Shown: piece by piece, positions 1 through 7,580 of the stretch
Layout of the letters: each line of letters begins with the position of its first letter
Position numbering within the stretch: the first letter of the stretch is position 1
NCBI RefSeq assembly: GCF_003950325.1
Contig: NZ_PXZH01000002.1
Coordinates: 62,001 to 126,000, forward strand
Direction of reading: 5' to 3'
Source of the DNA: Vagococcus humatus
Lineage (GTDB): Bacteria; Bacillota; Bacilli; Lactobacillales; Vagococcaceae
DNA: 64,000 nt
Made by a program: the position numbers and the translations under genes
Notes under the pieces: model-generated
Told to the model about the DNA's origin: nothing
Database searches by the model: none
Seen by the model: only the letters and a program-made list of their open reading frames with translations

Positions 1-315
1 GACCACTTAGAAGAATTAGTCGGTTTAGCTAACCCTAACATTATTCCAACTGAAAACTTGGACCGAGATTATAAAGTATACCCAGAAATTGACCATGAAA
101 AATGTATTGGTTGCGGCCGTTGTTATATTTCTTGTTATGACGGAGCCCATCAGGCAATTATTTGGGATGAAAAAGAACGGAAACCTTATTGTGATAAAGA
201 CAGTTGTGTAGGCTGTCATTTATGTTCATTAGTTTGCCCAGTTGGTGCTATTACGAAAGGTGAAGTTGTACTAAAACCAGGACGGACAGGTAATCCAGCT
301 GACAAAATTATTTAA
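1..315 (+). CDS. preA: Dihydropyrimidine dehydrogenase subunit PreA, C-terminal part (partial)
   Basis: Only the 3' end is in the window; the frame is open from base 1 and ends in TAA at 313-315. The 104 visible residues carry two 4Fe-4S ferredoxin motifs, [11 protein letters not shown] and [11 protein letters not shown], followed by PVGAI. This is how the NAD-dependent dihydropyrimidine dehydrogenase subunit PreA ends: a FMN-binding TIM barrel (not visible here) followed by a two-cluster ferredoxin domain. The family reduces uracil and thymine with NADH as the first step of reductive pyrimidine breakdown. A hairpin terminator follows directly. Another two-cluster oxidoreductase is possible because the barrel is out of view. 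Confidence 0.75.
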   Translation, partial: DHLEELVGLANPNIIPTENLDRDYKVYPEIDHEKCIGCGRCYISCYDGAHQAIIWDEKERKPYCDKDSCVGCHLCSLVCPVGAITKGEVVLKPGRTGNPADKII

Positions 316-336
316 CTTATCTTAAAAAAATAAATC

Positions 337-376
337 AAAAGCTAGTTATTCTATAAGAGAATGCTAGCTTTTTTAT
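337..376 (+). terminator. Rho-independent terminator after preA
   Basis: AAAAGCTAG at 337-345 pairs with CTAGCTTTTTT, with an inner ATTCT/AGAAT pairing, and ends in a T run. It separates preA from the Nudix gene. Confidence 0.8.
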
Positions 377-445
377 TTTCTTCCGTTTATCTTTAGTAGA
401 AACTTTTGTACAATAAAGTAGCTTGCGAAGGAGGCGTTTAAATAA

Positions 446-1021
446 ATGAGTACATCATTAATCACAGAAATTACCCAGTATCAAACAGTCAATGAGCAAG
501 AAGAACGGGACAAAGCGTTGATTTTAGCAGAATTAACTAACAATCCTCAAGTTTTTCTAAGAGAAAGTTCTTTAGCTCATATGACAGCTTCAGCTTGGGT
601 TGTGAATGAAGATAAAACGAAGGTATTAATGGTTTATCATCACATTTATAATTCTTGGTCTTGGCTAGGAGGACATGCTGATGGGGAAGAGGACTTGTTA
701 AAGGTTGCAATCAAAGAAGTCAAAGAGGAAAGTGGATTAAAACAGGTTTCTCCTGTTTCTACTAATATCTTTTCTCTAGAAGTGTTAACAGTTGATGGAC
801 ATATAAAACATGGCCAATATGTTTCCTCACATTTACATCTCAATGTGACTTATTTACTAGAAGCAAAAGAAAAGGACAAACTAGTGATTAAACCAGATGA
901 AAATAGCGGCGTAGCCTGGTTTCCTTTAGAAAAAGCCGTAGAAGCCTCAACAGAACCCTGGTTTCAGAAACATGTGTATCAAAAATTAAATGCTAAGTTA
1001 GTTGAAAGGAATAAGAGATGA
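446..1021 (+). CDS. Nudix hydrolase
   Basis: A 191-residue protein with a full Nudix box near residues 75-97: GHADGEED, seven residues on KEVKEESGL, fitting Gx5Ex7REUxEExGU with K in place of R. Nudix enzymes hydrolyse nucleoside diphosphates linked to another moiety using Mg2+ held by the box glutamates; the substrate cannot be read from sequence. No signal peptide is seen, so it is probably cytoplasmic. The ATG at 446 follows GGAGGCG at a good distance. Its last four bases (ATGA) overlap the start of the next gene, so the two are probably translationally coupled. Confidence 0.85.
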   Translation: MSTSLITEITQYQTVNEQEERDKALILAELTNNPQVFLRESSLAHMTASAWVVNEDKTKVLMVYHHIYNSWSWLGGHADGEEDLLKVAIKEVKEESGLKQVSPVSTNIFSLEVLTVDGHIKHGQYVSSHLHLNVTYLLEAKEKDKLVIKPDENSGVAWFPLEKAVEASTEPWFQKHVYQKLNAKLVERNKR

Positions 1022-2001
1022 CTAAAAGAAGATGGGGAATGTTGTTAATTGTTGTAGTCATAGGATTAGGAGTCGGTACGATAGTTAATCAAAAAAGATT
1101 AGATGATCAAAAGGTGCATCGCGCTAGCAATTATTTAGCTGATATAAAAGGGATAAATCAGCAAGAAATAACTGCTCAAAATATAAAAGTTAATCAAAAA
1201 CAAGTGAAACAATTATCAGACAAGACTAATCAATTATTAGTAGATAATCTGTTTAATAAGCAAGAGAAAAGAAATGTGAAAAACGAAGTAGCACAAGAGT
1301 TAACTCTTTATAACAAGCGTTCGCTAATATTTACAAAAGAAAAAGAAAGAGTAGCAAAAGATGAGTATTTAGCAGAGTTAAGTGATTTAGAAGCAACGAT
1401 TATTAAAGAATTTGATTGGCAATTTCCGCCTTTTACTGTGGAAGAGATAGAAGAGGTTTTGAGAATTGAACAAAAAAGACTAGCAGACTTTAACTATTAT
1501 AAACAAGAAGTTCAAGAAAGATTTACACAATTTGAAGAGGAAGTGACTGACTATATAGAAGCCTATCAACTAAGGGCACATTCAACGAATAGTAAGGTGG
1601 TTGGCTTTGATGAGTTGCCAGAAGGAACACAAGTAGCAGTTATTGCTAATCAGTTTGATCATAGACTATCAATGGTTGACGGAGGAAAGTCTATGTATTT
1701 GTGGTATGACATTCAAGGAAATGTGCTGATTTTTAGAATTCATAGTGGTGTAGGAAATGCACATCCTTTCCACAAAGTAATGTTGTATGAAGATGGAATT
1801 GAATTGTCAGAAATATATTCTAGAGTAGGAGATCATCAAGATTATGAAACTAATTTAGCTAAAGGCAGACAAAAAGCTGAATTATATGCGGATTACCTTG
1901 CTAATCAACAGTTATATGATAGAGTCGGAGCAGCAGTTGAAGTCTTACCAGAGATATTCTCTCAATATATAGAGGGAACCCAAATGTCGGAAGAAAAATA
2001 G
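1018..2001 (+). CDS. Membrane-anchored or secreted coiled-coil protein of unknown function
   Basis: A 327-residue protein I do not recognise. Residues 1-6 are basic (MTKRRW), and about residues 7-23 are a single hydrophobic segment without a lipobox cysteine, so it is an N-terminal anchor or signal peptide. Residues about 30-185 are highly charged and Glu/Lys/Gln-rich, probably helical coiled coil. Residues about 195-260 look globular and beta-rich (WYDIQGNVLIFRIHSG). The last 50 residues are helical. It overlaps the upstream Nudix gene by 4 bp and is followed by a strong terminator, so the two form one short operon. An extracytoplasmic role is inferred from topology only. Confidence 0.6.
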   Translation: MTKRRWGMLLIVVVIGLGVGTIVNQKRLDDQKVHRASNYLADIKGINQQEITAQNIKVNQKQVKQLSDKTNQLLVDNLFNKQEKRNVKNEVAQELTLYNKRSLIFTKEKERVAKDEYLAELSDLEATIIKEFDWQFPPFTVEEIEEVLRIEQKRLADFNYYKQEVQERFTQFEEEVTDYIEAYQLRAHSTNSKVVGFDELPEGTQVAVIANQFDHRLSMVDGGKSMYLWYDIQGNVLIFRIHSGVGNAHPFHKVMLYEDGIELSEIYSRVGDHQDYETNLAKGRQKAELYADYLANQQLYDRVGAAVEVLPEIFSQYIEGTQMSEEK

Positions 2002-2063
2002 TGTTTTGACTAATCATTGAGTAGAAGTTTAACTAAATGAAATACCGTCTAAAGGAAATGTAT

Positions 2064-2109
2064 AAGCTGTCAAATTTATGATAAAAATCATTTGTTTGAC
2101 AGCTTTTTT
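2064..2109 (+). terminator. Strong hairpin terminator after the Nudix operon
   Basis: AAGCTGTCAAA (2064-2074) pairs with TTTGACAGCTT (2095-2105), with an inner ATGAT/ATCAT stem, and ends in a T run. Confidence 0.85.
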
Positions 2110-2510
2110 AATTCGCTGATTATTAAAAAATTATTGTTTTTTATTAAAATAACTAATAATAGTAGTAGTATAACTATAAAAAAGGAGATTATAAAGGTAA
2201 ATATAAGTATTGAATTAGGTGAATTAGCAACACTTTTCTGTACAAAAATTATAAGGTATTTATTTTCTTCAAATAGTTATTTTATAGTCTCCTAAATAGC
2301 TTGTTTCAACTCTCAATCTAAACGATAATTAATCGGGTATTGGTATCCAAGTTTTTTATGTTTCCTAAATTTGTTTTGTTATAGTGATGACTGAGAAAAA
2401 TTAGTTTCATTAACACTGTCTAATCAATGGGATGATGAGGAAAATGATAATGCAGTATTATTTGAAAGAATGAGTTAAAAAAAGAAGGTATTTAGCCTTA
2501 TTTTTTTGTT
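2110..2510. other. AT-rich intergenic scar without an intact gene
   Basis: No supported complete gene lies here. The only long open frame (2092-2295) starts inside the terminator hairpin, lacks a ribosome binding site and is low-complexity I/K/N/S. Two fragments look like former coding DNA: a possible transposase tail on the minus strand (2313-2372), and a plus-strand tail open from 2395 to TAA at 2478 that ends QWDDEENDNAVLFERMS, more acidic than random AT-rich DNA would give. Confidence 0.5.
2313..2372 (-). pseudogene. Possible 3' remnant of an IS3-family transposase
   Basis: On the minus strand, 19 codons before TGA read KFRKHKKLGYQYPINYRLD. The KLGY-x-x-P-x-x-YR pattern resembles the extreme C-terminus of IS3-family OrfB transposases. 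A stop lies a few codons upstream in the same frame, so only a scrap remains. No inverted repeats were identified. It could be chance, but it sits where accessory DNA begins. Confidence 0.35.
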
Positions 2511-2519
2511 TGGTATAAT
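2511..2519 (+). promoter_or_regulatory. Extended -10 promoter of the CBASS-like operon
   Basis: TGGTATAAT is an extended -10 (TGn plus perfect TATAAT), 31 bases before the GTG start at 2550. The -35 position (TTTAGC, 17 bp upstream) is poor, as is common for extended -10 promoters. Confidence 0.6.
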
Positions 2520-2549
2520 GATAATGGATGAATTTATAGGGGGGATAAA

Positions 2550-3116
2550 GTGAATAATAGAGAAAAGCTACATGGTGAATTGAAAGAATTTATTGTAAAT
2601 GTTGGTTGGACCCACAAAATCCATATCGTACGAGCTGATGAATATGTGTCTTATTCTAAAGCTTTTAAAATTATTCGAATTGTTTTAGCATCATTGACAT
2701 CATCCGGGCTAATTGGGATTTTATTAATCAATGATTCATACATTCTTAAATTGGTGACTGCATTATTATCATTTGCGACTGCATCGATGAATGGATTTGA
2801 TAAATCTATAGACTATGATAAATTGTCAAAGAAAGAGCAAGTTGATGCAAATAAATTTTGGGAACTTAGAGAGAATGCAAAATCCTTATTATTTGATGTA
2901 GTGTATGAAACAAAAAAATTAGATGAGATAGAAAACGATTTAAATGAATTAAAGCAGGCGAGAATTATTTATAATAATGAATTAGATAATGACATTCCAA
3001 ATAGAACTGTTAATAAAGCGTCTAAAAGACTAAAAGTCAGAAATGATAATGTTTACGAGGAAGACTACACAAAATTTATTTCAGCAGATTTATTAAAATT
3101 GAAAAAAGGAATGTGA
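2550..3116 (+). CDS. SLATT-domain two-TM membrane effector (CBASS)
   Basis: A 188-residue protein with charged N- and C-terminal helices around two closely spaced hydrophobic segments (about residues 41-61 and 66-84). This is the SLATT layout, a two-helix membrane domain known from nucleotide-signalling conflict systems. In that model it is an effector that perforates or depolarises the membrane once a cyclic oligonucleotide accumulates. The GTG at 2550 follows AGGGGGG at 7-8 bases. The gene ends 7 bp before a CD-NTase gene, and the pair has its own promoter and terminator, which is strong context for a CBASS effector. No enzymatic residues are visible. Pore activity is inferred from the family. 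Confidence 0.75.
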   Translation: MNNREKLHGELKEFIVNVGWTHKIHIVRADEYVSYSKAFKIIRIVLASLTSSGLIGILLINDSYILKLVTALLSFATASMNGFDKSIDYDKLSKKEQVDANKFWELRENAKSLLFDVVYETKKLDEIENDLNELKQARIIYNNELDNDIPNRTVNKASKRLKVRNDNVYEEDYTKFISADLLKLKKGM

Positions 3117-3123
3117 TAGAACT

Positions 3124-4452
3124 ATGGGATTAGGCAAAGAATTTGAAGAGTTTTGTTCTGATTTATTTATGGATGATGAAGAGACTGAAGAATGGAATAA
3201 TCGAATAAAAAAAATAACTAAAAGATTAAATAAAAAATATTATGAAAATAATGATAGCGATTGTGAGCATATGTTAATAGTTGGCAGTGTTGGAAGAGAA
3301 ACAGCACTACATAAAGTTAGTGATTATGATTGTATTTTTGAGTTACCCTCAAGTAAATACAAACAGTTTAATGAATATTCTGGCAATGGGCAGTCAGCGT
3401 TGCTCCAAGAAGTGAAAAATGAAATTAAATTATTGTATCCTAGTACTAAAGTTAAAGGAGATGGACAAGTGGTTGTCATATCATTTAACTTTGGTGATAT
3501 TGAGCTTGTTCCAGCATTTAAACAGAGTGATGATTCTTTTAAGTATCCAGATTCCAATAATGGTGGGACTTGGAAGACAACTAAGCCAATTCCAGAAATT
3601 GACGAATCGATTAAAATGAATGTAGATTCAAATGGTACATTTGTTGATTTTAGTCACTTGATGAGACGGTGGAAAAATCAAGTAGGCTTTAAATTTAAAG
3701 GATTACTTATTGATACATTTGTAAAGAAATTTATAGATAAACAAGAAAACAGACTATCCTTATCATTTTCTGATTATTATAGAGAACTTATTGAGTTTAT
3801 GAAATATCTTTCAGAACAGGATGAAGAAGCTTCTTACTGGTATGCTTTAGGTAGCAATCAACAAATTTATAATGATGATAGTGGTAAATTTATTAAGAAA
3901 GCCAAAAAAGCCTATAATAAGATTAAAGACATAAATGAAGACTCTGATGACGCAATTGTAGAACTAAGAAAACTTTTAGGGAAAGATTTTGCTAAGGATG
4001 TTGCTGTTGCCAAGAGTAGCTACTATATTGCTAAAGCCGAAAATGAAGAATTTATAGAAGATAAGTTTAGTAGTGTTAACATTATGTATAACTTGAAAGT
4101 TGATTATACTGTAACTCAAAACGGTTTTAGACCAAAAAGAATGAGATATTTTATTCAGAATAGATTAAAGCTAAAAGCTAATAAAAAATTAGATTTTATG
4201 ATTGAAGAAACTAATATTCCAGATTATATGGAAAAAGAAGTTAGTTGGTATTGGAAGGTTAGAAATGTAGGTAGTGAAGCTATTAAAAGAGGTCAAGAGA
4301 GAGGGCAAATCGTTCAAGGTGGAAAAACTATTTCAGAAAGTACTAATTTTTCAGGAGACCATTTTGTAGAATGTTTTGCGGTGTATAATAATATTGTTAT
4401 AGCTAAAGAAAGAGTAAAAGTACCTATTGATACATATTTTGGAGAAGATTAA
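3124..4452 (+). CDS. CD-NTase (cGAS/DncV-like nucleotidyltransferase) of a CBASS-like system
   Basis: A 442-residue nucleotidyltransferase. The Pol-beta signature is complete: GS at 54-55, DYD at 67-69, and a third acidic residue in DIELVPAF (E127, possibly D125). The middle is helical. Residues about 325-440 resemble the AGS-C sensor domain found C-terminal to SMODS nucleotidyltransferases. CD-NTases make cyclic di- or trinucleotides on phage sensing and activate a partner effector, here the SLATT protein 7 bp upstream. No Cap2/Cap3 (E1/E2/JAB) or HORMA/TRIP13 genes are present, so this would be a minimal type I arrangement. The nucleotide product cannot be predicted by eye. Confidence 0.85.
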   Translation: MGLGKEFEEFCSDLFMDDEETEEWNNRIKKITKRLNKKYYENNDSDCEHMLIVGSVGRETALHKVSDYDCIFELPSSKYKQFNEYSGNGQSALLQEVKNEIKLLYPSTKVKGDGQVVVISFNFGDIELVPAFKQSDDSFKYPDSNNGGTWKTTKPIPEIDESIKMNVDSNGTFVDFSHLMRRWKNQVGFKFKGLLIDTFVKKFIDKQENRLSLSFSDYYRELIEFMKYLSEQDEEASYWYALGSNQQIYNDDSGKFIKKAKKAYNKIKDINEDSDDAIVELRKLLGKDFAKDVAVAKSSYYIAKAENEEFIEDKFSSVNIMYNLKVDYTVTQNGFRPKRMRYFIQNRLKLKANKKLDFMIEETNIPDYMEKEVSWYWKVRNVGSEAIKRGQERGQIVQGGKTISESTNFSGDHFVECFAVYNNIVIAKERVKVPIDTYFGED

Positions 4453-4455
4453 AAA

Positions 4456-4489
4456 AACCCCGCTAAGCTTTTCTCTTGGCGGGGTTTTT
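4456..4489 (+). terminator. Terminator after the CD-NTase gene
   Basis: AACCCCGC pairs with GCGGGGTT and is followed by T5. It is unusually GC-rich for this region and closes the CBASS-like operon before the guaA-linked element begins. Confidence 0.9.
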
Positions 4490-4586
4490 CGCAGAAAACT
4501 ATTTTATTTTTTGATTGATATTTACCTTTTTACAACGACTAAAAAGGTGTTAAATCAAGATAAACAATTCAATTTATATTTATGAA

Positions 4587-4600
4587 TTACTCCCACTCAA
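4587..4600 (+). repeat. Left attachment-site copy
   Basis: TTACTCCCACTCAA matches the guaA 3' end (14913-14926) at 13 of 14 positions in the same orientation. It lies 79 bp beyond the integrase stop codon, where an att site is expected. Confidence 0.75.
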
Positions 4601-4661
4601 TGTAAGTTGGTATATAAAAACCTTTATATAACAACATTTTGAAGTGTTTATCTTCATTTTA

Positions 4662-4670
4662 GTAGGGAAA
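4662..4670 (+). repeat. Possible integrase arm-binding repeat (left)
   Basis: GTAGGGAAA recurs in the same orientation near the other end (14807-14815, and GTAGGGAAC at 14818-14826). Repeats just inside both ends are typical arm-type binding sites of Tn916-like integrases. Confidence 0.4.
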
Positions 4671-4679
4671 AAGTAGAGG

Positions 4680-5885
4680 TTATTTTTTTATTGCTTGATT
4701 ACCATTAAAATTCGATACATTTGATTTTGTTGCAAAGGTAAAATTGATATTGCCTGTCATTTGTTCAGCTATCACTTCATCATTTCTACTCCATAAATGT
4801 GCATAATGTTTTAACGTGATTTCGGGACTTGAATGTCCAAGTCGTTGAGAAACAACAAGGATATCTGCATTAAACTCATTAATTAAGTAACTGACATGTG
4901 AATGTCGTAACCCTTTTCCTTGAATAACAGGTACTTTAGCAGACGTAGCATAGCGTTCAATGATTCGTTGAACGGTTGACCGATAGAGTGGAAGGTCAGT
5001 ATAGCTAAGAATAAAATGTTCTATGCCATGCCTGTTTTGTGTATTCTTCCATTCTTTTAAGATTGATACAGTATCGTTATCAAGTGTGATAGTTCGCATA
5101 CCATTTTCTGTTTTTGTGTAAGGTTTTCTAATGAAATTATTTTGATTTTGCATTTCAAGAGTATGATGAATTCTCAATTTCTTTCGTGATAAATCAACAT
5201 CATCCCATGTAAGAGCCAATCCTTCACTCACACGTATTCTCGTCATGTAATACAACCAAATCATTACAAAACACATATGTTCATAGAAATCATTAGTGTA
5301 AATGACAGATAATACTTTTTCAAATTCTTCTTTAGACCAGTATTTAACGCTTGTTTTTCCTTTTGAAATAGCTTTTGTTCTTTTAGAAATATTTTCATTT
5401 AAGTATTGTAATATTACAGCATAATCTAGAGATTTTCTAAACATCCCGTATAGTAAAGGTGCGCAGCCTTGTGAGTATCCACTTGAATTTAGTAACCAAA
5501 TTCGGTAGTTTTCACAATCTCAAACGTTTAAATCACGTAGCTTAGTATCTTTGAAATAATCTGAAATTTGATACAATCCACATTCTCTAGAATTCCAAGT
5601 ACTTTTTTGCACACTTGCTTGATAATAAGGGATGTACGTATTTTTCATAAACTCAGCATAAGATAACTCATAATTTGCATAACCATTGTTAACTAGATAT
5701 TCGTTTTTAATTCGAGTAACTTCTTTATGCGCAGAGCGTGCAGAAGTGAATCTTTTTCCATGCTGATCTTTAGTTCCTTTTTTCTGAATTCTTTTTCCAG
5801 TTAATTGATCATTTCCTAATTCTACTAAAAAATAAAATCGTCCGTTTTTGTCTTGATACACGCAAGGATACTTTGTTTTCGCCAT
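4680..5885 (-). pseudogene. int: Tyrosine integrase with an in-frame TGA stop
   Basis: Two open frames in one reading frame make a Tn916-like integrase of about 400 residues interrupted by one TGA at 5522-5520. The first part (121 codons) holds the AP2-like arm-binding domain and start of the core-binding domain. After TGA the frame continues without other stops (DCENYRIWLLNS...) into a catalytic domain with the expected residues: R in TRIRVSEG, HxxR-box LRHSHVS, LGHSS, and Y in LKHYAHLW. The family cuts and rejoins att sites during integration and excision. AGGAGG lies 9 bases before the ATG, inside the tail of the DUF3173 gene. Because only one codon is lost, read-through could give traces of enzyme, but most product would be a short N-terminal piece. 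Confidence 0.85.
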
Positions 5886-5888
5886 TGG

Positions 5889-6074
5889 TTATTCCTCCTG
5901 ATTTAGAGGGATACCGATAATTTCTTCAACGATGTGTTTGGGGGCAACCCCTACAAGATTATTATTATAATATGCATAGCCATTATTTACCATTTATTGC
6001 TTTGCTTCTCGTATGATTGAAGTTGCTTGATGTGTTTTAAAACCTAAATTTTCAAGTTCAGTTTTTGAAATCAT
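5889..6074 (-). pseudogene. DUF3173 protein (excisionase-position gene) with an in-frame TAA stop
   Basis: The ATG at 6074 opens a frame of 61 codons read through, interrupted by TAA after codon 26. The first part is MISKTELENLGFKTHQATSI and following; after the stop comes MVNNGYAYYNNNLVGVAP and following. Together these match the DUF3173 pattern (IIRxAKxxMVxxGYxFYNNxxLGxVP). DUF3173 proteins are short helical DNA-binding-like proteins encoded just upstream of integrases in Gram-positive integrative elements, where an excisionase is often found. It starts one base after the FtsK-like gene and ends 3 bases before the integrase ATG. A restart at the ATG straight after TAA could give the C-terminal half. 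Confidence 0.75.
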
Positions 6075-6075
6075 A

Positions 6076-6837
6076 TTACTCAAAACTAGAATACCCCCTT
6101 ATGTGTCGTTCTTCCTTATTTAACAATGGAATTAACCTTGTATTAGGATTAAAATTTTTCATATTTGGTGCTTCGAAAATATTAACAGTAGGAGTACCTA
6201 AAGAAAACCAGCCTACTCCGAAAGAATCTAGTGGAGGTTGAATCCAATTAGATTGTTTACCAAATATCATTTCTCTAGTGGAAATAGGTGTGGTGACTCC
6301 TAAACATATTTTTAAACTGCATTGTTCTCTTATTTCAGTAGGTAAATTGGTGGCATTAGGTTGTTGTAAAGAGAATACTACTTGAATTCCAGCACTTCTT
6401 CCTTTTAAGATAATATTTTTTAATAACGATTCGTAGTGTTGTTTAGTTTCTTTTTTTGTTATTTGAGTTGTAAGGGCAGCTAACTCATCATAAAATAAAA
6501 CAACAGGATGAAACCCAAGAGAGTAAGCATCTATTCCAAATCTCTTAGAACTGACAATTTCTTTTTGTCTATCATTCATTATTATCTCAATACGTTCTAA
6601 AATACTTATAGTAGAATTTGTATCGGTTGCTAAATGACCATTCGGCAAAAATTGACCAAGTTGAAATAAATCAGAAATTTTAGGGTCAATAATGTAAATT
6701 TCTGAGTTTAATTGAGCAAATTTATATAGTAAATAGATTAAAAGCATGGATTTTCCACTGCCACTAACACCACATACGATTGCATGTGGTTGATGTGATA
6801 GATTCCAAATTGTATTTTTTTGAAGTTGTATATTCAT
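6076..6837 (-). CDS. FtsK/SpoIIIE-like DNA translocase ATPase
   Basis: I start this at the ATG at 6837, which follows GAGG at a good distance and one base after the upstream gene's stop; this gives 253 residues. Walker A is GVSGSGKS near residues 22-29, followed by a Walker B-like stretch (PVVLFYDELAAL) and the FtsK-type segment KGRSAGIQVVFSLQQP. Such proteins pump double-stranded DNA or couple it to a transfer channel. In small integrative elements they accompany a Rep or relaxase protein. It is shorter than ICE coupling proteins and has no membrane segments. The frame is intact, although its neighbours on both sides are broken. Confidence 0.75.
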   Translation of the reverse strand: MNIQLQKNTIWNLSHQPHAIVCGVSGSGKSMLLIYLLYKFAQLNSEIYIIDPKISDLFQLGQFLPNGHLATDTNSTISILERIEIIMNDRQKEIVSSKRFGIDAYSLGFHPVVLFYDELAALTTQITKKETKQHYESLLKNIILKGRSAGIQVVFSLQQPNATNLPTEIREQCSLKICLGVTTPISTREMIFGKQSNWIQPPLDSFGVGWFSLGTPTVNIFEAPNMKNFNPNTRLIPLLNKEERHIRGYSSFE

Positions 6838-6838
6838 A

Positions 6839-7238
6839 TTAGAAATCCTCAATTCTCTGTGAAGAGGTTGATTCAAAATAATAGATAAAAAATTTATTAT
6901 CTTCAATTACAAGGGAATCTTGTGGTTGCAGTCTATATCCCGCAGGTAAAGAGGCTCTAACGACGGACTCAATTTTAAAATAATCTTTTTCTGTTGGCAT
7001 AATAGGTTTACGATGATAATTGGGACTGTCGATAAGGGGTCTACCTGTTTCTATTCTAATTTTATTTCTATCATAAAGTACTTGCACCATGCCACCTTGA
7101 AAGGAATAGTTAAATTCAATACCTAAATTCAATACCTAAATTCATACATCTGTTGACCACCATGTTTGTAAAATCAACGCGATCATAATTTGTAGAGTGT
7201 GTATTTTTAGAGGGTGTTTTTTTCTTTGGCAACAGCAT
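6839..7238 (-). pseudogene. Unrecognised FtsK-companion protein broken by a 13-bp tandem duplication
   Basis: From the ATG at 7238 the frame reads MLLPKKKTPSKN, then NYDRVDFTNMVVNRC and MNLGIEF, before meeting a tandem repeat of AATTTAGGTATTG (bases about 7117-7142). Two copies shift the frame and give a stop a few codons later. With one copy the protein would run through (MNLGIEFNYSFQGGMVQVLYD) for 128 residues to TAA one base before the FtsK-like ATG. The remaining 3' open frame has only a TTG start and no ribosome binding site. AAAGGAGAG upstream is too far from 7238 to serve it, so the 5' end may have a further change. Function is unknown; context suggests a partner of the FtsK-like ATPase. 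Confidence 0.6.
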
Positions 7239-7334
7239 TTTTTTATTAAGTTAATAAACATTTTTTCTCTCCTTTTATTATAGTCACATATAGAAAGTAG
7301 CTACAGCTATACTTTCTATACGTAGAGTATCGTG

Positions 7335-7568
7335 TTATAAATTTTTTGAAATATTGTTATATCGCTTATTGAGTTTTTGTATCTCAGATTCATCTGCTTG
7401 AGTCAATAAAAGCTTTATTAACTCAACTAATTCTAGTTTGTCTTTAACATCTAGAAGTTTTAATCTAACCTCAAGAGCGCAAGCAGTTTGTTCTGTTATC
7501 ACATCAAAATAGATTGAAGTAGCTGCACGTAAATAGCCGTTCGGGTTGTTTTTTATTTCTTTTCTCAT
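7335..7568 (-). CDS. Small protein of unknown function
   Basis: A 77-residue protein, strongly helical by composition, without membrane segments or cysteine motifs beyond one Cys. It starts with ATG (MRKEIKNNPNGYLRAATS), with AGGTGAGA at a suitable distance. It lies between the Rep-helicase and the FtsK-like module on the same strand, so it is probably part of the element's mobility operon. The spacing to the Rep stop is only 12 bases. I do not recognise a family. Confidence 0.5.
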   Translation of the reverse strand: MRKEIKNNPNGYLRAATSIYFDVITEQTACALEVRLKLLDVKDKLELVELIKLLLTQADESEIQKLNKRYNNISKNL

Positions 7569-7580
7569 AAAATCTCACCT

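Noticed and set aside
2092-2295. 67-codon open frame
   Set aside because: It begins inside a terminator hairpin, lacks a ribosome binding site and is low-complexity, as expected from AT-rich DNA.
2002-4600. Second attachment site placing the CBASS unit inside a tandem guaA element
   Set aside because: I looked for another TTAyTCCCACTCAA-like sequence and found none.
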